Assembly: GCA_027017025.1 (NCBI GenBank)
Contig: JALURH010000176.1
Span: forward strand, 1 to 23,994
Length of the DNA stretch: 23,994 nucleotides
Source: Thermofilaceae archaeon
GTDB lineage: Archaea > Thermoproteota > Thermoprotei > Thermofilales > Thermofilaceae
Direction: 5' to 3'
Each line of letters opens with the position of its first letter. Within the stretch, counting starts at the first letter, position 1. Under the pieces are notes generated by a model. That model was not told the origin of the DNA. It did no database searches and saw only the letters and a program-made list of their open reading frames with translations. A program made the position numbers and the translations under genes. Positions 5,820 through 13,355 of the stretch are shown one piece after another.

Positions 5820-7190
5820 ATCAAGAAGTATATCCTTGATGAAAATGATATACCAAGAAAATGGTACAATATACTTCCTGACCTTCCGGAAAAACTGCCT
5901 ATGCCGATAAATCCTATGACTGGTGAGGAAATTAGAGAGAAAGACCTGGAACCTATATTCCCTAAGGAACTCATTAAACAGGAGTTTAGTAGTGATAGAT
6001 GGATAGATATTCCTACTGAAGTACGGGATATTTATCTACTATGGAGGCCTACACCATTGATGAGGGCATATAGGCTTGAGGAAATGCTTAAGACGCCTGC
6101 AAAAATATTTTATAAATATGAGGGTGTAAGTCCTCCTGGTAGCCATAAACCAAATACTGCTGTGGCACAGGCATATTATAGTGCCAAAGAAGGTGTTAAA
6201 CGTTTAACGACTGAGACCGGAGCTGGACAGTGGGGGTCCGCTTTAGCGTTTTCAACAATGTTCTTTGGCATGAAAGCAACAATATATATGGTTAAAGTCA
6301 GTTATGAACAGAAACCCTATAGGCGTGTGTTAATGAATATTTGGGGAGCAGAAGTTATCCCCAGCCCTAGTAACCGTACCCAGGTTGGTAGAAAGATTTT
6401 AGAGGAAGATCCCAATAATCCAGGTAGCTTAGGGATAGCTATCAGTGAGGCATTAGAGGATGCGGTTACACACGAAGATACAAAGTACAGCTTAGGAAGC
6501 GTTCTTAACCATGTTTTAATGCATCAAACAATTGTTGGCCTTGAAGCATTGCAGCAGATGGATGCAGCTGGTTATTATCCAGATATAGTAATAGGTTGTG
6601 TTGGGGGAGGAAGCAATTTTGCAGGAATATTTTTCCCGTTTTATTATATGAGTGTCTCGGGTAAAGCTTCAAAAAACACTAGGTTTGTAGCGGTAGAGCC
6701 TACTGCAAGTCCATCCCTAACTAAAGGTATATATGCGTACGATCACGGAGATACGGCTAGGTTAACTCCCCTATTAAAGATGTATACTCTTGGCCACGAC
6801 TTTATACCCCCACCTATACATGCTGGAGGCTTAAGGTACCATGGTGCTGCGCCAACAATAAGTCTCTTAAAAAAGGAGGGGATTGTAGAGTCTATTGCGT
6901 ATAATCAAGTGGAAGTATTTGAGGCAGCAAGGCTATTCTCTCAAGCTGAAGGAATAGTCGTAGCTCCAGAGACAGCTCATGCAGTAAAAGCTGTAATAGA
7001 TGAAGCCTTAAAAGCTAAGAAGAAGGGGGAAGAAACCGTTATACTCTTCAACCTAAGTGGGCATGGACTGCTAGATCTTGCGGCATATCAAGCATTTATT
7101 GAAAATAAGCTACCTCCCTATGAGTACCCTGAGGAAAAAATAAGGGAATCAATTAAATACCTAAAGGAACTTTACCCATGGATAAAGTAA
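5805..7190 (+). CDS. trpB: Tryptophan synthase beta-like protein TrpB2
   Basis: Pyridoxal-phosphate enzyme of the TrpB2 branch, 461 residues, longer at the N-terminus than TrpB1 and typical of archaea. The PLP lysine is K115 in GSHKPNTA; TTETGAGQWGSALAF is the substrate loop; GCVGGGSNFAG (about 274-284) is the phosphate-binding glycine loop; NLSGHG near the C-terminus completes the cofactor site. It makes tryptophan from indole and serine; many TrpB2 proteins act without TrpA or have been proposed to act as serine deaminases (family knowledge). No other trp gene is in the window. The start is GTG 5805 or ATG 5817; both lie in the palindromic operator, and the first is kept because it gives the longer frame 26-30 bases after the TATA element. 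Confidence 0.93.
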   Translation: MSTKMIKKYILDENDIPRKWYNILPDLPEKLPMPINPMTGEEIREKDLEPIFPKELIKQEFSSDRWIDIPTEVRDIYLLWRPTPLMRAYRLEEMLKTPAKIFYKYEGVSPPGSHKPNTAVAQAYYSAKEGVKRLTTETGAGQWGSALAFSTMFFGMKATIYMVKVSYEQKPYRRVLMNIWGAEVIPSPSNRTQVGRKILEEDPNNPGSLGIAISEALEDAVTHEDTKYSLGSVLNHVLMHQTIVGLEALQQMDAAGYYPDIVIGCVGGGSNFAGIFFPFYYMSVSGKASKNTRFVAVEPTASPSLTKGIYAYDHGDTARLTPLLKMYTLGHDFIPPPIHAGGLRYHGAAPTISLLKKEGIVESIAYNQVEVFEAARLFSQAEGIVVAPETAHAVKAVIDEALKAKKKGEETVILFNLSGHGLLDLAAYQAFIENKLPPYEYPEEKIRESIKYLKELYPWIK

Positions 7191-7205
7191 ACAATAATAA
7201 GAAAA

Positions 7206-7220
7206 AGTTATTAAATACAT
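7206..7220 (+). promoter_or_regulatory. TATA element of tRNA-Phe
   Basis: GTTATTAAATACATT lies about 26 bases before the first base of tRNA-Phe (7239), the spacing expected for an archaeal promoter. Confidence 0.55.
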
Positions 7221-7238
7221 TAACAAAACAGATATCGA

Positions 7239-7365
<127 letters not shown>

Positions 7366-7396
7366 TTTTTACGGGTTTTGCTTTTTTCGTTTTTTG
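7366..7396 (+). terminator. Oligo-T terminator after tRNA-Phe
   Basis: Four T-runs (TTTTT, TTTT, TTTTTT, TTTTTT) follow the tRNA 3' end directly on the coding strand, the usual form of archaeal RNA polymerase termination signal. Confidence 0.6.
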
Positions 7397-7879
7397 TAAA
7401 GGAGTTGGTGTTGTTGGTTTTGGTGGGTTGTGATAAAATATGTGTAAAGAATTTTTGGTTTTTTGGCTATTCTGGTTGGTTGTGGGGGTTAGTGGTGTTT
7501 TAGTAGTGTTTGTAGTTTTGTTTTTCTCTTTGTTTCTCTAAACCCTATTTCTGTGGCGAAGTGGTGTATTACTTTTTCGGGTTTCTCAGGTAAATGTGGT
7601 ATGCTTTGCTGAAGTTGTATGTTTTTTCTCTTAGTTTTCTTGTCATGGGTGAGGATTCGTAGATGCTAGTTTACATTTTTCTGGGTTAAGGTTAATAAGT
7701 GATCAAATAGCCCTAGGAGATTCAAAAATGGACTGAGTTTTCCCTCAAAGGAAGATAAGCTAAATACAGGTCTGACCCATCCTAAAGGTATTATTGAACC
7801 GAATATCCTCACCCTAGAACTTTGATTAGATTATCCTTAGGTAGTAGAGTAGAATGAAAAGGTCACTAGCGAGACATAG
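7397..7879. other. Gene-free, G/T-skewed stretch between two tRNA genes
   Basis: No intact gene is visible in this stretch. From about 7380 to 7660 the plus strand is almost entirely G and T, a composition unlike any gene here. On the minus strand there are broken open frames: 48 codons from a GTG at 7812 to a stop at 7666 (begins VRIFGSIIPLGWVRP), 25 codons from an ATG at 7646 to 7569, and a shifted frame ending at 7489 (EKPEKVIHHFATEIGF). They could be decayed coding DNA or chance. I found no terminal inverted repeat, no duplicated tRNA end and no CRISPR-like repeat. Confidence 0.5.
7489..7812 (-). pseudogene. Possible decayed gene, several short frames
   Basis: Three minus-strand frames with protein-like composition follow each other. 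The first is 48 codons from GTG 7812, hydrophobic and Pro/Gly-containing. The second (7646-7569) is basic, MTRKLREKTYNFSKAYHIYL. The third overlaps it in another frame and ends at 7489. Joining the last two needs one frameshift. I cannot name a family. A remnant of a mobile element placed between tRNA genes is one possibility; chance frames in skewed DNA is another. Confidence 0.25.
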
Positions 7880-7984
7880 TGGCGCCGGGGCCGGGATTTG
7901 AACCCGGGACCACCCGGTTAACAGCCGGACGCTCTTTCCCGGGCTTTATGTGATTATAAGCCTACCGGGCTGAGCTACCCCGGC
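7880..7984 (-). tRNA. tRNA-Asn(GUU) with a D-loop intron
   Basis: Acceptor GCCGGGG (from 7984) pairs with CCCCGGC; discriminator G73 and encoded CCA end at 7880. Anticodon arm UCCGG-CUGUUAA-CCGGG is uninterrupted, giving anticodon GUU. The D loop carries a 28-base intron (7936-7963) at 20/21. It forms a perfect bulge-helix-bulge: CCCG pairs with CGGG, bulges GU^A and AA^A, and an inner helix GGCUU/AAGCC. Splicing yields the normal D loop AGCCCGGUA. A TATA-like AATTAAATAAC lies near 8013 on the same strand, about 26 bases upstream. Confidence 0.93.
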
Positions 7985-8093
7985 TGTTATTCTTATTTTC
8001 TATTGTTATTTAATTGTTTTGTCTAAGGAGATAGAGGTTTAGAATAGAGTTATTTAATGAGTATCGCATGAGGATATTTTCTTCCCTTAAACT

Positions 8094-8143
8094 CGATATT
8101 AAAGGAAGGAAGGGAAACGCTCCTTTCCTGGAACTAAATATCG
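8094..8143. repeat. Long imperfect hairpin upstream of the endonuclease IV gene
   Basis: CGATATT (8094-8100) pairs with AATATCG (8137-8143), and inside it AAAGGA (8101-8106) pairs with TCCTTT (8121-8126), leaving a 10-base one-sided bulge. It lies in the 215-base gap between tRNA-Asn and the endonuclease IV gene. It could be a terminator, a structured leader or a small RNA. Confidence 0.4.
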
Positions 8144-8199
8144 CTCTTTAATGTCAAAGTCCTTATCTGTTATGATTACTATTATCTATTCGGATTAGT

Positions 8200-9045
8200 A
8201 TGTGGCGGCCAGAAAGACTCTACTTTGGTCCCGCTGGTATACCGAAGAGTGTAAAGAAGAGATCAACCAAAGAGGGGATTCTAGAGGTAAAAAGACTGGG
8301 GTTAGATGCTATGGAGCTAGAGTTTGTCAGGCGGGTTAATTTAAGTGAACAAACGGCACGAGAAATTAAGAAACTCAGTCGGGAATTAGAAGTGATATTA
8401 ACTGTACATGCTCCATACTACATTAATCTTGCCTCGAGGGATGAAGCAAAAGCTAAGGCTAGTATGGAAAGAGTCTTACAGTCCGCTAGAATAGGATACC
8501 TAGCTGGTGCATGGAGTGTCTGCTTCCACGCAGGATATTATAAGGATTATGGGAACAAGGAAGAAGTATACTATATTATACGAGACAAGCTACGTATAAT
8601 TGTTGATATACTAAGTGATGAGGGCATAGAAATCTGGATAAGGCCTGAAATCACTGGAAAACCTACACAATTCGGGCATTTAAGGGAGCTTTTAAGGCTC
8701 AGCCAGGAACTGGAAATGGTTATGCCTACCATAGACTTTGCTCACCTACATGCACGAGAAGGAGGTCTTATGGATACATATGAGAGATTCATGGAAGTTC
8801 TCTCAATTATAGAGCAGGCCTTAGGGCGTGAAGGCTTGGGAAATATGCATATCCATGTATCAGGGATAGAGTATAGCGATAAAGGAGAAGTTAGACACCT
8901 TAACCTAGATGAGTCAGATTTTAAATACCTAGATTTACTTAAGGCGTTAAAAGAGTTTGATGTAAAGGGCGTGATTATCTCCGAAAGCCCCAACCTAGAG
9001 GAAGATGCTCTTTTACTTAAGAGAACGTATTTATCCCTGCATTAA
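8200..9045 (+). CDS. nfo: Endonuclease IV family AP endonuclease (TIM barrel)
   Basis: A 281-residue TIM-barrel metalloenzyme of the endonuclease IV/xylose isomerase-like superfamily. The metal ligands known from E. coli endonuclease IV all have counterparts at almost the same numbers: H70 (VHAPYYINLAS), H110 (CFHAGYY), E150 (RPEITGK), D179 and H182 (IDFAHLH), H219 (HIHVSG), H233 and E262 (SESP). Such enzymes cut DNA 5' of abasic sites in base excision repair. The family motif DxxH is kept, but the E150 and SESP surroundings diverge from bacterial Nfo, so another related phosphodiester or sugar substrate cannot be excluded. The ATG at 8200 gives the usual family length. Its last codons overlap by four bases the convergent dph2 gene. 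Confidence 0.82.
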   Translation: MWRPERLYFGPAGIPKSVKKRSTKEGILEVKRLGLDAMELEFVRRVNLSEQTAREIKKLSRELEVILTVHAPYYINLASRDEAKAKASMERVLQSARIGYLAGAWSVCFHAGYYKDYGNKEEVYYIIRDKLRIIVDILSDEGIEIWIRPEITGKPTQFGHLRELLRLSQELEMVMPTIDFAHLHAREGGLMDTYERFMEVLSIIEQALGREGLGNMHIHVSGIEYSDKGEVRHLNLDESDFKYLDLLKALKEFDVKGVIISESPNLEEDALLLKRTYLSLH

Positions 9046-10037
9046 AGGCTAAAACTAATACTGTCCCTAGGGTCATAGTCATCTAAACTCCTTTTGAGAA
9101 CGTATTTTAGCTCTCCAGGATTTATCACTGGGGAGGGGAATAGGCTAGAGTCATCAACAGCTAGTCTCGGGCAAGCAGTATTTAAGTAGGCGTCATACTT
9201 ACCAAGGTTCTGTATTTTCTCCATAGTTACATCGTTGAATACTGCTATATCTGCGCTTCTATTGTTCTCTATTATAAGCCTCTTTGCTTTCAGAGCGGTC
9301 TCCATAGAGTACTGCCCAGGCTTTACAGAGACTATAATAAGGAACTTTTTAGCATCCATAGCGTTCGTAATATTATATAACCTCCTCGAGACCACCTTTC
9401 TATAACTCACTCTTTCATAGAGAGATAAATAAGGGTCTATCTTCCACACATCCTTTCTCGACCATAATGCAGCACCTAATGCGTGAAAATAACCACCTGA
9501 GACAATAAATATCTCATCAGCCTCGGGATCTATCGCAGAGTATTCACAACCAATAACTAATCCCTCTAAACCCCCTACACCTTTTCTAATATTCACCCTG
9601 AAACCGTAGTTTAGTGCCTTTTTTCTAAGTTCCCTTAACCACTTTATATGCTGAACCGAAGTTGCTATAGATATAGTATTTACCTTCTTATCTTTAATTT
9701 CTTCCAGAGCCTTCTCAAAAATAGGTGTAGGGTTTCTATCGAAATACGCTGGGATAAATAGTATAGATATATTATCTGGGATAGTTACACGATGTGGACC
9801 GTGATGTCCAATATGCAGTACGTATTTTACTCCTAGCTTATATGCTTCATCAAAAACGATGTCGCAGCCACCCCATGTATGGCTTGCCGAAATAAATACT
9901 GTGACCCCGTTTTCTTCAAGTAGATCTATGATTTCCCTAACATGTTGCTTTAACCCATTAGGTGCCTGAATTATAACTTTATCTACTTTATTTCTAACTA
10001 CCCACTGTAAGATCCTTTCTTTTTCCAGAATATACAT
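9042..10037 (-). CDS. dph2: Diphthamide biosynthesis enzyme Dph2
   Basis: 2-(3-amino-3-carboxypropyl)histidine synthase, 331 residues. It transfers the aminocarboxypropyl group from S-adenosylmethionine to a histidine of elongation factor 2, the first step of diphthamide. It is a non-classical radical SAM enzyme with a 4Fe-4S cluster held by three far-apart cysteines, here C58 (GGCDIVFDEA), C164 (IGCEYSAI) and C289 (NTACPRLAVDD). The frame is open seven codons further (10058), but the ATG at 10037 is preferred: it overlaps the upstream stop as TAATG and has GGTGAG just before it. This coupling ties its translation to the preceding radical SAM gene. The convergent endonuclease gene overlaps its end by four bases. 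Confidence 0.93.
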   Translation of the reverse strand: MYILEKERILQWVVRNKVDKVIIQAPNGLKQHVREIIDLLEENGVTVFISASHTWGGCDIVFDEAYKLGVKYVLHIGHHGPHRVTIPDNISILFIPAYFDRNPTPIFEKALEEIKDKKVNTISIATSVQHIKWLRELRKKALNYGFRVNIRKGVGGLEGLVIGCEYSAIDPEADEIFIVSGGYFHALGAALWSRKDVWKIDPYLSLYERVSYRKVVSRRLYNITNAMDAKKFLIIVSVKPGQYSMETALKAKRLIIENNRSADIAVFNDVTMEKIQNLGKYDAYLNTACPRLAVDDSSLFPSPVINPGELKYVLKRSLDDYDPRDSISFSL

Positions 10038-11140
10038 TAACTCACCGGTCTCCAGCAAATTCCTAGTTGATCGGCATACCTATAAGCTTCCTGTAGCTCA
10101 TCACCATGAACTCTTCTAGCTATACTTGGATACTTATGTGGATAACGGAGTACGAGGTGTTCGGGACGATACTGCTCCATAATATTAACAAGTGTTTGTG
10201 GACAATGTTCAGCGATCCATTTCAGTATAGGCTTGGTACAGCACTCTATATGCCCAGGTAAAACGAGATGCCGAATTATCATATCACCATTTCTACATGC
10301 TATCCTATGGTTTCTAGATACTACTTCAAAATATCTAGGTATCTTGGAGAGTTTTAGGGCGCATTCATTATTTCCATATTTAAAGTCGGGCAACCATATA
10401 TCTACTAAATCAACAAGTATAGCTAGGGATTCAATAGACATATACATGTTACTATTCCAAAGGAGGGGTACATTAACGTCCATATACTTTAATGACTCCA
10501 CTATAATATGCAGTTGCTGGTCAGGATTTCCTCCAACATAGTTTATATTTCTGGCTCCTTCAAGATAAAGCCTTGTAGCTATTTCAGCAAGTTCCCTAGG
10601 GGATACAGCTACGCCATTTTCGGGTCTTGTAGATATATCCCAGTTTTGACAGAAAACACATTTAAAGCTGCATCCCGTAAAGAATATGGTTCCCGATGGA
10701 ACAAGCGGGGCTTCCTCACCTAAATGTAGGAATGCTGAAGCTACTCTAACTGTGGAATTTAATCCACAAACTCCTCTCTCTCCCTTCTCTCTATTTACGC
10801 CGCATCTCCACTCGCATAACATGCATTCCTTAATGATTTTTTTCAATAACAATGTTTTTAGGTCTAGAAAGCTTTTATCTCCTTCATCAAGCTCCTCTAA
10901 TGACATGACGTCGTTCACTATATCCCTATATAGGCCCTTAAATTCCTCGGAAGCTTTCCTATGTATCTTCAAGAGTTCCTTGAGAGAATCATCCACATTA
11001 AAGTCCACATACATCTTCTTAACAACTCTATACTTAGGAGGTCTTTTCCCAAGCAAAATTGCCCTGTAGTGACTTAATCTTTTCCTGACTTCCTCATTTT
11101 TCCATATGCTAACAGAGTCCGGTCTCAGAAGACGCCACAT
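10037..11140 (-). CDS. Radical SAM protein, PflA-like
   Basis: A 367-residue radical SAM enzyme related to pyruvate-formate-lyase activating proteins (PflX-type). The SAM-cluster motif is C157-x3-C161-x2-C164 (GCSFKCVFCQNW). A second cysteine set upstream, C106-x2-C109-x3-C113 and C125 (CMLCEWRCG, GVCG), is characteristic of this subgroup and may hold another cluster. YVGGNPDQQLHII matches the GG(E/N)P SAM-binding strand. About 100 N-terminal residues precede the motif and have no clear family. The ATG at 11140 follows AGGGATT. It is translationally coupled to dph2, so a role connected with diphthamide or with protein/RNA radical modification is a fair guess, but no substrate is known. Confidence 0.82.
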   Translation of the reverse strand: MWRLLRPDSVSIWKNEEVRKRLSHYRAILLGKRPPKYRVVKKMYVDFNVDDSLKELLKIHRKASEEFKGLYRDIVNDVMSLEELDEGDKSFLDLKTLLLKKIIKECMLCEWRCGVNREKGERGVCGLNSTVRVASAFLHLGEEAPLVPSGTIFFTGCSFKCVFCQNWDISTRPENGVAVSPRELAEIATRLYLEGARNINYVGGNPDQQLHIIVESLKYMDVNVPLLWNSNMYMSIESLAILVDLVDIWLPDFKYGNNECALKLSKIPRYFEVVSRNHRIACRNGDMIIRHLVLPGHIECCTKPILKWIAEHCPQTLVNIMEQYRPEHLVLRYPHKYPSIARRVHGDELQEAYRYADQLGICWRPVS

Positions 11141-11241
11141 AATCCCTAAATAGAACTCTTAGTGCCCACTCAATAATATTATTCTTCATTCTTAAGGTAC
11201 ACTTATAACTTTCTACTTAATTGAAGAGAAGGGGGAAGAAC

Positions 11242-11922
11242 GTGGAAATCAAGTATCCTCTCGTTTTAATTAATTTCAAAGCATATTCTCAAGCAAGTGG
11301 TAAGAAGGGCCTTGAACTAGCTAAGGTTGCGGAGAAAATTAGTAAAGATACAGGTATAACTATAGCGGTAGCGCCCCAAGTAACTGATCTTGCATTAATA
11401 GCATCCCGGGTAGAAATACCTGTCTTCTCTCAGCATGCCGATGCGGTAGATCCAGGGAGCCACACAGGACATATAACACTTGAAGCAATCAAAGATGCTG
11501 GAGCTACGGGAACTATGTTAAATCACTCTGAAAGAAGGATACGAGCAGACCAGGTAGATTTTCTTGTCAAAAAAGCCAGGAAAATAGGGTTGGTAACGGT
11601 AGTATGTACCAACACTCCTGAAGTCACAGCAGCGATGGCTGCACTTGGACCCAACATGGTTGCCATAGAGCCGCCAGAACTAATTGGAACGGGTATTCCT
11701 GTATCTAAAGCTAAACCAGAAGTTGTCTTAGGCTCAGTTGAACTTGTAAAGAAGGTTAATCCAGACGTTAAGGTGCTCTGTGGTGCTGGTATAACTACCG
11801 GGGATGACGTAGCTGCAGCATTAAAATTAGGAACTGTTGGAGTACTATTGGCTTCAGGAGTAGTAAAAGCTAAGAATTGGGAAGAAGCTATATTAAATCT
11901 AGTAAAGCCACTACTAAAATAG
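11242..11922 (+). CDS. tpiA: Triosephosphate isomerase
   Basis: Archaeal-type triosephosphate isomerase, 226 residues, shorter than the 250-residue bacterial enzyme and tetrameric in the family. It interconverts dihydroxyacetone phosphate and glyceraldehyde-3-phosphate. Catalytic residues are N11 and K13 (INFKAY), H95 (LNHSER) and E143 (IEPPELIGTG, the mobile loop), with the phosphate-binding LCGAGITTG near the end. The GTG at 11242 is chosen because it directly follows AGAAGGGGGA and gives the family N-terminus; the frame is open to TTG 11221. A tRNA-Arg gene starts 27 bases after its stop without a clear promoter of its own. Confidence 0.95.
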   Translation: MEIKYPLVLINFKAYSQASGKKGLELAKVAEKISKDTGITIAVAPQVTDLALIASRVEIPVFSQHADAVDPGSHTGHITLEAIKDAGATGTMLNHSERRIRADQVDFLVKKARKIGLVTVVCTNTPEVTAAMAALGPNMVAIEPPELIGTGIPVSKAKPEVVLGSVELVKKVNPDVKVLCGAGITTGDDVAAALKLGTVGVLLASGVVKAKNWEEAILNLVKPLLK

Positions 11923-11949
11923 TACTCTAGTAAACCTTTTTTAGAGGTA

Positions 11950-12027
11950 GGGCCCGTGGCTCAGATTGGATAGGGCGCCGGCCTGCGGAGCCGGAGGTCC
12001 CGGGTTCAAGTCCCGGCGGGCCCGCCA
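11950..12027 (+). tRNA. tRNA-Arg(GCG), no intron
   Basis: Acceptor GGGCCCG/CGGGCCC, discriminator G73, encoded CCA, T arm CCGGG-TTCAAGT-CCCGG and anticodon arm CCGGC-CUGCGGA-GCCGG all pair. The anticodon is GCG. It is the only uninterrupted tRNA gene in the window. It lies 27 bases after tpiA. Confidence 0.95.
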
Positions 12028-12052
12028 TAACATTTTCGTTATTTAGGGAAGA

Positions 12053-12068
12053 TAAAAATAATATATCT
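12053..12068 (+). promoter_or_regulatory. TATA element of tRNA-Ile
   Basis: AAAATAATATATCTAG ends about 24 bases before the first base of tRNA-Ile at 12092, the right spacing for a promoter in the 64-base gap after tRNA-Arg. Confidence 0.5.
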
Positions 12069-12091
12069 AGGGATTGTAAGATAAATGGTAG

Positions 12092-12190
12092 GGGCCGGTG
12101 GCTCAGCCCGGTTAGCTTAGCAAAGAGCCTGGAAAGAGCGCCCGGCTGATAACCGGGAGGTCCCGGGTTCAAATCCCGGCCGGCCCACCA
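12092..12190 (+). tRNA. tRNA-Ile(GAU) with a D-loop intron
   Basis: Acceptor GGGCCGG/CCGGCCC, A73, encoded CCA and T arm are perfect; the anticodon arm CCCGG-CUGAUAA-CCGGG is uninterrupted and reads GAU. A 21-base intron (12114-12134) sits in the D loop at 20a/21: CCGG pairs with CUGG, bulges UU^A and AA^A, inner helix GCU(U)/(G)AGC. Splicing restores D loop AGCCCGGUUA and stem GCUC/GAGC. The intron resembles that of tRNA-Asn in place and sequence. Confidence 0.94.
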
Positions 12191-12368
12191 TTTATCGCGT
12201 TTTGTTATAGGTATAGCTAATCTCTCGATTGATCAGTTGACATAGATTTGGCCTTACAGAAAGCATCATTATAGCTCTTCTTCACACACATTTACTTCGA
12301 TAGTATGTATAAAGCACTTTAACCTCCAACATGACCTATGTTTTACTAGAGATAAATATAAGGTATTG
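12191..12368. other. Intergenic gap between tRNA-Ile and tRNA-Gly
   Basis: These 178 bases lie between the 3' ends of two convergent tRNA genes. I see no gene, no C/D sRNA with correct spacing and no long repeat; only a five-base-arm palindrome AACAT-nnnnn-ATGTT near 12329-12343. Confidence 0.5.
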
Positions 12369-12474
12369 TGGTGCGGCCGCCGGGATTTGAACCCGGGTTC
12401 TGCGGCGCTCTGCAGGTCATCCAAAGGTGGCCAATGGCAGGCCGCCATCATAGTCCAGGCTAGACCACGGCCGC
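12369..12474 (-). tRNA. tRNA-Gly(GCC) with an anticodon-loop intron
   Basis: Acceptor GCGGCCG (from 12474) pairs with CGGCCGC; A73 and encoded CCA end at 12369. The anticodon stem GCGGC/GCCGC and loop CUGCCAC give anticodon GCC. A 27-base intron (12408-12434) at 37/38 forms a canonical bulge-helix-bulge: C32-C35 (CUGC) pairs with GCAG, bulges CA^U and AG^C. The D loop is rather long (11 bases) and the D stem has a U13-U22 mismatch. A TATA-like CTTTAATTAAAG lies near 12502-12513, the right distance upstream. Confidence 0.94.
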
Positions 12475-12567
12475 ACCTAATCAAAACTATAGAAGGTCTT
12501 TAATTAAAGTTTCCTTGACTCTAAGAAAAGAAGATTTTTATGGATGATTATCCCTAACTACGTTAGA

Positions 12568-12606
12568 CCGCCTCCACAACGCTGATGGGATGAATGGAGG
12601 TGGCGG
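12568..12606 (+). repeat. Hairpin in the leader of tRNA-Thr
   Basis: CCGCC (12568-12572) and TCCA (12573-12576) pair with TGGA (12595-12598) and GGCGG (12602-12606), leaving a three-base bulge and an 18-base loop. The loop contains CTGATGGGATGAA, which resembles the D'/C' kink-loop bound by L7Ae, but the flanking C and D boxes are missing. The only TATA-like element, TTTTTAT near 12536-12542, would put this hairpin in a long 5' leader of the tRNA. Confidence 0.4.
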
Positions 12607-12609
12607 CAT

Positions 12610-12715
12610 GCCCCGGTGGCCTAGGCTGGTTATGGCGCCGCCTTGGTAGGTAATACCTAGCCCTGGAAGCCCAGAAAGGCGGAGGTCCCGGGTTCAAGTC
12701 CCGGCCGGGGCTCCA
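12610..12715 (+). tRNA. tRNA-Thr(GGU) with an anticodon-loop intron
   Basis: Acceptor GCCCCGG/CCGGGGC, U73 (usual for archaeal tRNA-Thr), encoded CCA and T arm CCGGG-TTCAAGT-CCCGG are clear. Anticodon stem CCGCC/GGCGG encloses U32 U33 GGU A37. A 28-base intron (12649-12676) at 37/38 forms a canonical bulge-helix-bulge: UUGG pairs with CCAG, bulges UA^G and AA^A. The exon resumes at A38 (12677). Confidence 0.95.
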
Positions 12716-12770
12716 TCCATATGTGTGAGCACTAATATATTAGCTACTCCTGTTATATTGGGAATCTCTT

Positions 12771-13355
12771 ATGAGCAGTGGTCAACCATACAGTGGTAAG
12801 CTCGAGGATAATTTCATAGTGGTTTCGAACGAAGAGGGGGTCAACTTCCTAAAGGAAAGGGGTTATGGTTTTTTAAAGGCTAATAAGATTTTTCTAAACT
12901 TTGTTGAAGCTTCATACCTAGTTTATAGGGGTCTTTTGAAAGTTTCTGTATCTAATAACAGGGAAATAGATTTCAAGGAATTAGTGGAGCTTGGAGCAAA
13001 AAATGATCCGGATTTTTGGGTAAAACTCAATGTATATTCCGATCTGAGAAATAGGGCATTGATAGCCAAACCGGGGGTAGATAACTTAGAGTTTATTGTT
13101 GACTGGAAGAGGAAAAGTAGTGTTAGAAGATTGCTTGTCAGGATAGTTAAGGAAGGTGTAAGACTTGGTTTTGTTGAATTCGAGAAGATGTTTAGAAGAG
13201 CTCTTGAGAGTGGTCGGGAGCTAGTTATAGCTATTGTTGATAAGGAGGGTACAATATCTTACTATACTGTTGAAGGTGTTGTAGATGTTAGGACGGAGGG
13301 CAGTGATAGCATCGAGGTATATGTTGAGCAAAAAGGATCGAAGGAAACTAGCTAA
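12771..13355 (+). CDS. tRNA-splicing endonuclease, non-catalytic (beta) subunit
   Basis: A 194-residue EndA-like protein that I assign to the structural subunit of the heteromeric crenarchaeal splicing endonuclease. The N-terminal part has the EndA pattern FLKERGYGFLKANKIFLNFVEASYLVYRGLLKV followed by FKELVELGAKNDPDFWVKLNVYSDLRNRALIAKPG, close to the VYrDLRdRG segment of the catalytic domain. The GxxFG and His-containing active-site segment expected next is replaced by unrelated sequence, and the protein has no histidine at all, so it cannot be the cutting subunit. Heteromeric enzymes cleave relaxed bulge-helix-bulge motifs (family knowledge), which fits the odd intron positions nearby. The ATG at 12771 has a TATA-like TAATATATTA at 12732-12741 and no Shine-Dalgarno, suggesting a leaderless transcript. 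Confidence 0.78.
   Translation: MSSGQPYSGKLEDNFIVVSNEEGVNFLKERGYGFLKANKIFLNFVEASYLVYRGLLKVSVSNNREIDFKELVELGAKNDPDFWVKLNVYSDLRNRALIAKPGVDNLEFIVDWKRKSSVRRLLVRIVKEGVRLGFVEFEKMFRRALESGRELVIAIVDKEGTISYYTVEGVVDVRTEGSDSIEVYVEQKGSKETS

Noticed and set aside
12191..12368. C/D sRNA on the minus strand (ATGATG near 12265 and CTGA near 12235)
   Set aside because: The distance between the boxes is about 25 bases, too short for two guides and internal boxes and too long for one guide.
11927..12484. Open frames of 71-81 codons across the tRNA genes on the minus strand
   Set aside because: They are translations of tRNA genes and spacer with no protein-like features.
12541..12609. Complete C/D box sRNA before tRNA-Thr
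   Set aside because: A D'/C'-like loop is present, but no C box or D box lies at the right distance.
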